From NCBI GenBank assembly GCA_031374735.1, contig JANMGQ010000252.1, forward strand, positions 16,167 to 80,166: a DNA stretch of 64,000 nucleotides, read 5' to 3'. This document shows, piece by piece, positions 58,671 to 64,000 of the stretch; the stretch's first letter is position 1, and the number at the start of each line of letters is the position of its first letter. Made by a program: the position numbers and the translations under genes. This DNA comes from JABFRJ01 sp031374735. GTDB lineage: Bacteria; Pseudomonadota; Alphaproteobacteria; Rhizobiales; Hyphomicrobiaceae. The notes below the pieces were generated by a model. The model was not told the origin of the DNA. It saw nothing but the letters and a program-made list of their open reading frames with translations, and made no database searches.

Positions 58671-59987
58671 ATGTATCGTTTGCGTTCATTGCTGCTCGCG
58701 ACCGCCGCCGCGTGCGTGTCGATACCCGTCGCAGCCCAGCAGGCCACGCCTGACCTCGGCGCCATGCTTGGGCAGGCTCAGCGCTTTACGGTTAAGGTGC
58801 GCGGCACGGTTGTCTGGCCCTTCGCCCCGGAGCAGGCTGGCACCGGCCTCGGCACCGGCTTCATCATCGACAAGGAAAAGGGCTGGATCCTCACCAACGC
58901 CCATGTCGCCAAAAAGTCGCCATCGACGGTGGAGATTGCGGTCGGTGACGCCGAGAACGAGTGGATCCCCGTCGAGCGGGTGTTCGTCGACAATCATCTC
59001 GACCTCGCTGTGCTGAAGGTTGCCAGGGACAAGCTGCCTGAAGACGCGGTGGCCGCCAAACTGGGCTGCACGCTCAACGTCAAGCAAGGCGCAACAGTGG
59101 TCGCCTACGGTCACCCCATCAGCCTCAGCTTCACAGCCACGCGCGGCATCGTCTCCAGTGTCCGCACCATGGGCGCGCAAGAATATGTGCAGATGGACGC
59201 CAACATCAATCCGGGCAATTCCGGCGGCCCCTTGATCTCGGCTGAAACGTCTGAGGTTATCGGCATCAACACGCTGAATATTCCGGGCGCACCAGGCCTG
59301 GGGTTGGCCATTGCTATCCGTCACGTTTGCCCAGTCGTCGACCTGTTGGCCGCTGGGGCCGACCCAAGCGTCCCGACGGTGCCGGTGTACTGGCTGAAGC
59401 AAGGCCGCATCGAAACGCTCACCGTGGCGGCTCCCTATCCCAAGCCGGCAGGCGTCGCCCAGGATGGGGAACTCAAGGCCGGCGACACCGTTCAGGGGAT
59501 CGTCGGCGGGCCAAAGATCACCAGCGTCCCGGATCTGTTTGCGGCGCTCCGCGGCAAGCGCGACCGCGTGAAGCTCACTGTACTGCGCGACGGCAAACCG
59601 CAGGAAATCAACGTCGCCTTGCTGCCCGGCAAGCCGCCGCTGAAACGGCAAGCCCTCATCATGTCCGGCTTGCTGGTCTCTGATCGTCAGTTCCTTGATC
59701 TTGCGGACTCGGTTCTGCCGCCCCTCCGCATCGAGTTCATCAAGCCCGGCGAACCAGCGGCTCGCGTCGGCTTTCAAGCCGGCGACATGCTCGATCAGGT
59801 CGGCGGGCAGCGCTTCAACACCGTTGCAGACCTGCATGACTGGCTGAAGACGCGCCCGGCCAACGACAAGATCTCGGTGTTCGTGCGCCGCGGCGCCGGC
59901 TTTGATCCACGCGTTGTCGCCGAGTACCATCGGTTCGACATGCAAATCGGCGAGTTGCGACTGATGTCAGCCGGCGATGGGGGCTGA
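58671..59987 (+). CDS. DegP/HtrA-like periplasmic serine protease with PDZ domains
   Basis: A 438-residue exported trypsin-like protease. Signal peptide: RLRSLLLATAAACVSIPVAA. Triad H78 (ILTNAHVA), D111 (DNHLDLAVL) and S184 (NINPGNSGGPL). PDZ-like segments lie at about 255-315 (GELKAGDTVQGIVGGPKITS) and about 345-425 (GEPAARVGFQAGDMLDQVGG, then DLHDWLKTRPANDKISV). HtrA proteases degrade or refold damaged envelope proteins. The first PDZ is divergent, so the protein is HtrA-like rather than a strict DegP orthologue. Convergent with the next gene, two bases apart. Confidence 0.87.
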   Translation: MYRLRSLLLATAAACVSIPVAAQQATPDLGAMLGQAQRFTVKVRGTVVWPFAPEQAGTGLGTGFIIDKEKGWILTNAHVAKKSPSTVEIAVGDAENEWIPVERVFVDNHLDLAVLKVARDKLPEDAVAAKLGCTLNVKQGATVVAYGHPISLSFTATRGIVSSVRTMGAQEYVQMDANINPGNSGGPLISAETSEVIGINTLNIPGAPGLGLAIAIRHVCPVVDLLAAGADPSVPTVPVYWLKQGRIETLTVAAPYPKPAGVAQDGELKAGDTVQGIVGGPKITSVPDLFAALRGKRDRVKLTVLRDGKPQEINVALLPGKPPLKRQALIMSGLLVSDRQFLDLADSVLPPLRIEFIKPGEPAARVGFQAGDMLDQVGGQRFNTVADLHDWLKTRPANDKISVFVRRGAGFDPRVVAEYHRFDMQIGELRLMSAGDGG

Positions 59988-59989
59988 GG

Positions 59990-61087
59990 CTACCGCTCTT
60001 CCATCAACCGGCGGTCGTCGCCCCATCGATACACGGCCCAGTACCGGACAGCCCGGTGACCACGCGCGTCGAACGGTGTCGCGCCGTAGCGAAGCGGCCC
60101 GGGTGCCTCCCGCAAGGCTGCTGCAACTGCGGCCGGTTCGCCAGAGCCGGCCCGGCGCACTGCATCCCCATAGGCCTCGAGCGCGCTAGCGACGGTGAGA
60201 GTTTCAGCCCCTCCGGCAATCATGCCGTGCGATTTCAGCCGCGCCAGCAGCTGTTGCCCAGCTTCCGCCGCGCCCAGCGGATCGCCGCTTGGTAAGACGA
60301 CACGCAGGCGCGACGCCGCCGCGCCGGCAATGAGCGGCGTCTCATCGGTGGCCGCGAAATCCGGCAAGACAATCTCAATGCCCGGTCGGACCGTGACCAG
60401 TTCGGCGGCGATCAAGCCGGCTTCTACGGGATACGCCAACAGCGCGACATGCGTGATCCCCAGCGCCTTCAACCGCGCGACCAGCGGGCCGAAGGCCTTA
60501 TCGCCGCCAGTAAACATCTCGACAGTCGCGACGGTGCGGCCGGCCGCGCGAACGCCGGCATCGACCGCTTGGGCCAAGCCGATCGCCTGGTGCGTCTTGT
60601 CACGGACGATGGCGATGCGCGTCTCGGGTGCTGCAGGCTTTTTCGCCAGATATTGGCCTATGAACTGACCTTGCGACGTCGCCGCGACAGGCAGGCGGAA
60701 CACGGTTGGCCCGGCCTGAGTCAGGCCGAAGGGCGGCGCGATAGGGGCCGTTGCGATGAGTATTCGACCGGCGCGCGCAAAGACCAAGGCTGCCGCTTGT
60801 GCCGTCGCCCGGCATGGAAAGCCGATCACCGCATCGAACTTCGCCACCACCAAGGCTTCCGCAGCGCGCACGGCATCGGCGCTGGCGCAGGTGTCCTCGA
60901 CGGCCACGGTCTCAATGCGGACAGCGCCCGTTGCATGGATATCTGACGCGACAAGCGCCGCCCCGGCGTGGACGGCGCGACCCATGGGCGCTCGTGCACC
61001 GCTCATCGGGGCTGCGATCGCCACTCGCACCGACAGCGGCTCAGCCGATGCGGCAGCCTGATTGAGGGCAAATCCCAAAAGGAGCAT
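59990..61087 (-). CDS. Periplasmic ABC-type (Peripla_BP_6) substrate-binding protein
   Basis: A 365-residue binding protein of the branched-chain amino-acid class: VRVAIAAPMSGARAPMGRAV near 21-40, GFPCRATAQAAALVFARAGR and PVEAGLIAAELVTVRPGIEI. The ATG at 61087 starts inside the hydrophobic core of the signal peptide and is 23 bases from the only good site, AGGAGGT (61111-61117). A CTG at 61105, five bases after that site, would add MRHLAI and give a normal charged n-region, so translation may begin there. The ABC partners are not adjacent; an orphan or sensory role is possible. Confidence 0.8.
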   Translation of the reverse strand: MLLLGFALNQAAASAEPLSVRVAIAAPMSGARAPMGRAVHAGAALVASDIHATGAVRIETVAVEDTCASADAVRAAEALVVAKFDAVIGFPCRATAQAAALVFARAGRILIATAPIAPPFGLTQAGPTVFRLPVAATSQGQFIGQYLAKKPAAPETRIAIVRDKTHQAIGLAQAVDAGVRAAGRTVATVEMFTGGDKAFGPLVARLKALGITHVALLAYPVEAGLIAAELVTVRPGIEIVLPDFAATDETPLIAGAAASRLRVVLPSGDPLGAAEAGQQLLARLKSHGMIAGGAETLTVASALEAYGDAVRRAGSGEPAAVAAALREAPGPLRYGATPFDARGHRAVRYWAVYRWGDDRRLMEER

Positions 61088-61317
61088 GATCGCGAGATGG
61101 CGCAGTGCAGACCTCCTGGACTACGACGGGCCAAACAGAAGATCGGCGTGCCCTGGTTCGACGCCATGCAGTGTAGCAGAATTCGTGTCGGATCAGCGCT
61201 TACAAGCCAGCGCTTACAAGACTGTCATCTGAGACCGCCCTGGTGAGACCGCCCTGGCAGGGCGCCCGATTGATGATATAGGCCGTCGTCCAGCCGACAG
61301 CCGCCTGAGGTTCGCCC

Positions 61318-61560
61318 ATGAAAGCCCGCATCAAGATCACGCTCAAGACCGGCGTTCTCGACCCTCAGGGCCGGGCCATCCAGAATGCGCTCGGTGCCAT
61401 GGGCATCGCCGGAGTGAACGACGTGCGCCAGGGCAAATTCATCGAGGTCGATATTGCCGAGACTGACACGACAAAAGCCAAAGCCCTCGTCGAGCGCATG
61501 TGCAAAGATCTGTTGGCGAACATGGTGATCGAGAACTACGCCTATGAGCTTGTGGAATAG
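61318..61560 (+). CDS. purS: Phosphoribosylformylglycinamidine synthase subunit PurS
   Basis: An 80-residue PurS: KARIKITLKTGVLDPQGRAI, then QNALGAMGIAGVNDVRQGKF and VIENYAYELVE. PurS bridges PurL and PurQ in the fourth step of purine synthesis. The length and ending are canonical. In most bacteria purS lies between purC and purQ; here it is alone, flanked by a minus-strand binding protein and a convergent unknown gene, so either it was separated from its operon or the rest is elsewhere. GAGGTTCGCCC upstream gives a ribosome site. Confidence 0.93.
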   Translation: MKARIKITLKTGVLDPQGRAIQNALGAMGIAGVNDVRQGKFIEVDIAETDTTKAKALVERMCKDLLANMVIENYAYELVE

Positions 61561-61593
61561 GGGCGCTGCTCCCTGAGATCGTGCCGCGCGCTT

Positions 61594-62562
61594 CTACTTC
61601 GCACCTTTGCCGTCGGAGAAGTTTGAAAACACCATATCCGGCGACGATGTGTTGTGGCGTGAAATCGCCGTGCGCCCCGCCCAGATGTCGGTCGCGGTGG
61701 CGCGCTGGAACGACATGATGTTGTCTTCGCGCCAGCCCTTGCCGCCCTTTTCGCGCACGGCGACGCGGGCCACGTCATTGTTAAAATCGGTGATGTACAT
61801 CGAGCGCAGCGCCGCGAACGGCTGAGCCGACACGGGTGTGTCGAAGGCCACATCCAGCGTGTGCCGGTTCTGGTCGACAGTGGCGATTTTGATTGTCGCG
61901 GTGCCGCCTCGCTCAAACGACAGCGTAAACGTGCGCGCCTTCGGATCGAAGGCCACTTCTTTGATGCGCACGATCGGTCGCCCGTCCTGCTCGATCGGGC
62001 CGACGAGGAACGACGAGCCGAATGCCGTCGGCGCCATGCCAGCCGGCGCCTTCGGCCGGATGCGCCAATAGCCGTCTTGCGGATAGAGCACCAGGACTTC
62101 TTCCCCGCCCATGGGCCGGATCATCCAGACCTGGATCAGGTGCAGGCCCTTCTCGACACGGTTGCCGATGCGCAGCGTCGCCTCAGCCGGGCGCCAGAAG
62201 GTAGGGAATGTCAGGCCGACCACCCACATCTCGATCTCTTCATAGACCGTAACGCGCTTGGGCACAGTCGGCGCCGACGGGGGCGCAAAGGCTGGATCAC
62301 CCTTCATATCGCAGGCCGTCCAATCCGCCTCGAAACTGTCGCGCTGGATGGAGGTGATGTAGGCGGGATGGGCGGCCTCGATGCGGAACGACTTCACATC
62401 GCGCCCGGCAAGATTGAGCGTAACATTGTCCTTTTCTGCGCACAGCACCGGCTCGGAGGCGTTCGTCACCTCGACAGCCAGCCCGTCGAGGGTTGCCGCA
62501 CGGGTCGGGTTCGGCAATGCGGCGACAGCAAGTAGTGTGAGCGACAACAGGCGCATACGCAT
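61594..62562 (-). CDS. Secreted protein of unknown function
   Basis: About 322 residues from ATG 62562 (GAGGGAG upstream); the Met two codons later is an alternative. A signal peptide (RLLSLTLLAVAALPNPTRAA) precedes an all-beta looking mature protein: LDGLAVEVTNASEPVLCAEK, FRIEAAHPAYITSIQRDSFE, YEEIEMWVVGLTFPTFWRPA, TLSFERGGTATIKIATVDQN. Two cysteines near 40 and 82 may form a disulfide. I do not recognise a named domain. Convergent with purS. The look is that of a periplasmic binding or structural protein. Confidence 0.7.
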   Translation of the reverse strand: MRMRLLSLTLLAVAALPNPTRAATLDGLAVEVTNASEPVLCAEKDNVTLNLAGRDVKSFRIEAAHPAYITSIQRDSFEADWTACDMKGDPAFAPPSAPTVPKRVTVYEEIEMWVVGLTFPTFWRPAEATLRIGNRVEKGLHLIQVWMIRPMGGEEVLVLYPQDGYWRIRPKAPAGMAPTAFGSSFLVGPIEQDGRPIVRIKEVAFDPKARTFTLSFERGGTATIKIATVDQNRHTLDVAFDTPVSAQPFAALRSMYITDFNNDVARVAVREKGGKGWREDNIMSFQRATATDIWAGRTAISRHNTSSPDMVFSNFSDGKGAK

Positions 62563-62753
62563 AGTTAAATGGCTCCCTCGCGCCGGGCATAGCGCGACCG
62601 TGGGTGACATAGCGCATTGCCGCATTGGCGGAAACCGGGGGAGCGCGAGCGGAGTCACGGCATCGATGGCCAGAACGTCTTCCCTTGACGTGCCAAGGCC
62701 TTGATTAACGGGCGCGCGAGACTGTTAAATTTGTGGGGTCCCGAATGACGCAC

Positions 62754-62798
62754 TGGTGCTGCCGAGTAGGATTGAACTACCGACCTCTCCCTTACCAA
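62754..62798 (-). other. 3' fragment of tRNA-Thr(GGT), attachment-site scar
   Basis: The minus strand from 62798 to 62754 reads as the 3' half of a tRNA: anticodon loop TTGGTAA (anticodon GGT, Thr), 3' anticodon stem GGGAG, variable loop AGGTC, T arm GGTAGTTCAATCCTACT, then the acceptor strand and CCA. The 5' half is missing: the sequence before the anticodon loop has no D arm (TAGCTCA) or matching CTCCC. Tyrosine integrases insert in tRNA 3' ends and leave this kind of duplicate. It is not a functional tRNA. Confidence 0.8.
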
Positions 62799-62875
62799 TG
62801 CTGTGGTCATGATATTTCAGCCACATACTTGAAACACCAAGCCGCAGCATGAATTGTGAATAATCAATCTATTGA

Positions 62876-63088
62876 TCAGCGTTGTTCGCACGCTTCCATT
62901 TCTCCCATTTGGCTGTCGGGCACAACCAAGAGATCAAAGCCATCAAGGATCTTGAAGCGTCCGGACAGTAGAGTGTGCAACACACTCAACATGTCCGGAC
63001 GATCACTTGAGGTGATGTTGAGCACTTTCAACCAGCCGTCGGCTCGGCGCTCAATCTCCTCCGTGCTGCAATAGCGTTCGGTGCTCAT
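62876..63088 (-). CDS. Small protein resembling the N-terminus of ImmA/IrrE-family proteins
   Basis: A 70-residue frame (EEIERRADGWLKVLNITSSD, then RPDMLSVLHTLLSGRFKILD and LLVVPDSQMGEMEA). The helix ending ADGWLKVL and the strand LLVVPDSQMGEMEA resemble the start of ImmA/IrrE metallopeptidases of mobile elements. The HExxH zinc motif and the rest of the domain are missing, so it is either a truncated gene or a chance likeness. GC content is visibly lower than in the flanks, and it abuts the tRNA fragment, both consistent with leftover mobile-element cargo. Confidence 0.45.
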   Translation of the reverse strand: MSTERYCSTEEIERRADGWLKVLNITSSDRPDMLSVLHTLLSGRFKILDGFDLLVVPDSQMGEMEACEQR

Positions 63089-63136
63089 GGCGCTTCTCAG
63101 TGCTAGACAAGCATGGATTGCAAAACATCATTTCGG

Positions 63137-64000
63137 TTACGAACATCCCGTCGTCGATCCGCAGGTGTCGCACTTGAGGCAGGTGCCGTTGCGCACAAGC
63201 GTGAAGTTACCGCACTCCCGGCAATCCTCGCCCTCGTAGCCACGGATGCGAGCTTGCGCGCGAAGGTCCTCGGCCGGATTGATCTTCAGGGCGAGATTGC
63301 CCTGGGTTGCGCCCGCAGAGGTCGCTCCGAACAGCTCGGTCGAAGTGCTGCGCGCATACATGATGGTTTGCCCGGCCGACGATGCACTAGCAGCAAAACT
63401 TGAACCCGCGTCGCCTTGCACCGAGGCCGATCCACCGCCGACATTGCGAGATACCAGGCCCCGCTGTGCGGCGACCGATCCGCGTACCAGACCGCGCGAT
63501 ACCAACTTGGTTGCCGGTGCTGCGTGCGCCGCCTCGCCCTCGAGTTCCTCGTCCGAAGAGCCCAGTGCCGTTCCGCTGGTGACGATCTCGCTCGGATCGA
63601 CGTGGGCGAGATCGTTACGCTCGAGGTAGGATACCGCCAGCTCGCGGAAGATGTAGTCGAGGATCGAGGTCGCATTCTTGATCACCTCGTTGCCCTGCAC
63701 CAAGCCTGCCGGTTCGAAGCGTGTGAAAGTGAATGCTTCGACGTACTCTTCGAGTGGCACGCCGTACTGCAATCCAAGCGAGATCGCGATCGCGAAGTTG
63801 TTCATCAACGAACGGAAGGCCGCGCCCTCCTTGTGCATGTCGATGAAGATCTCGCCGAGGCGGCCGTCCTCGTACTCGCCGGTGTGGAGATAGACCTTGT
63901 GGCCGCCGACCGTCGCCTTCTGGGTGTAGCCCTTGCGGCGGGTCGGCAGCTTCAGCCGCTCGCGCTCGCGCTCCGAAGCGCGCTGGCGCTCGCGCTCGAG
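63137..64000 (-). CDS. nrdJ: Vitamin B12-dependent (class II) ribonucleotide reductase, 3' part
   Basis: The last 287 codons of a long gene that enters from the right edge. VYLHTGEYEDGRLGEIFIDM, NNFAIAISLGLQYGVPLEEY and NATSILDYIFRELAVSYLER are conserved in alphaproteobacterial NrdJ. The C-terminus CRECGNFTLVRNGTCLKCDT (then CGSTTGCS) is the Cys-rich tail that re-reduces the active site. The enzyme makes deoxyribonucleotides using adenosylcobalamin. The linker from about 110 to 200 of the visible part is Ala/Ser/Gly-rich and variable. The start and catalytic barrel lie outside the window. Confidence 0.92.
   Translation of the reverse strand, partial: LERERQRASERERERLKLPTRRKGYTQKATVGGHKVYLHTGEYEDGRLGEIFIDMHKEGAAFRSLMNNFAIAISLGLQYGVPLEEYVEAFTFTRFEPAGLVQGNEVIKNATSILDYIFRELAVSYLERNDLAHVDPSEIVTSGTALGSSDEELEGEAAHAAPATKLVSRGLVRGSVAAQRGLVSRNVGGGSASVQGDAGSSFAASASSAGQTIMYARSTSTELFGATSAGATQGNLALKINPAEDLRAQARIRGYEGEDCRECGNFTLVRNGTCLKCDTCGSTTGCS

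Noticed and set aside
58686..59945. 419-codon minus-strand frame opposite the HtrA-like protease
   Set aside because: The protease has signal peptide, triad and PDZ domains; the opposite frame has none.
62754..62830. Complete tRNA-Thr gene
   Set aside because: The 5' acceptor strand, D arm and 5' anticodon stem are absent; only the 3' half matches tRNA structure.

Overview
The window reads as chromosomal DNA of an alphaproteobacterium, most likely of the order Hyphomicrobiales (Rhizobiales). This rests on family content: DUF2865, DUF2155 and DUF6481 proteins, a Bpt-type leucyltransferase, a B12-dependent ribonucleotide reductase and several solute-binding-protein transporters. It also rests on a high-GC coding style with strong third-position bias, which creates many long antisense shadow frames. 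No rRNA operon, intact tRNA, CRISPR array or complete insertion sequence was found. The genus cannot be fixed from the sequence alone.

Layout. 0-0.7 kb: 5' part of a NYN-domain gene cut by the window edge, and a decayed solute-binding-protein tail. 0.7-14.1 kb: an accessory catabolic block. It has an ACMSD-like amidohydrolase, a cupin, an LLM-type flavin monooxygenase, an alpha/beta hydrolase, two 3-hydroxyisobutyrate-dehydrogenase-like enzymes, an Asp/Glu-racemase-like protein, a flavin reductase, a LysR regulator, a DctPQM TRAP transporter and an amidase. Together they look like uptake plus two-component oxygenation and hydrolysis of an unidentified organic acid or (hetero)cyclic compound. 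14.1-16.3 kb: a graveyard of truncated genes (SDR, HpcH/HpaI aldolase, a possible IS1595-type transposase) around a MetX-like hydrolase. 16.3-17.8 kb: lipB and a sterol-desaturase-family hydroxylase. 18.3-23.4 kb: a complete Liv-type ABC transporter. 23.4-30.8 kb: DUF2865 protein, SRAP peptidase, folP, an IlvD/Edd-type sugar-acid dehydratase, ParD/ParE, a ChaN-like protein and an orphan UgpA-like permease. 31-37.4 kb: a cobB / MoaB-MocA fusion / M17 aminopeptidase operon, a radical SAM protein, bpt and a VOC protein. 37.5-44.2 kb: core genes clpX, clpP, glmU, a methyltransferase and glmS. 44.2-50.6 kb: a DUF433 antitoxin with a broken toxin, an LtaS/OpgB-like sulfatase-fold membrane protein, moaD, pgsA, an ECF sigma factor with a YfbK-like partner, a J-domain protein and RidA. 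50.6-55.6 kb: a second hydroxylase, a DUF1552/DUF1592 pair rarely associated with this class, and a DUF2155 protein. 55.6-64 kb: pobA, a TAXI binding protein, DUF6481, a DegP-like protease, a periplasmic binding protein, isolated purS, a secreted protein of unknown function, a 3' fragment of tRNA-Thr (attachment-site scar) and the 3' end of nrdJ.

The most unusual features are: the catabolic/TRAP block; the DUF1552-DUF1592 pair, whose second gene appears to take its ribosome-binding site from a composite palindromic repeat; the tRNA-Thr 3' fragment; an antitoxin retained beside an internally deleted toxin; palindromic repeats placed between convergent genes; three exact-period 18-bp repeats in the clpX leader; and a YfbK-like protein that seems to have lost its von Willebrand core. 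No single previously undescribed defence or mobile system could be demonstrated; functions proposed for the catabolic block and the DUF pair are inference.
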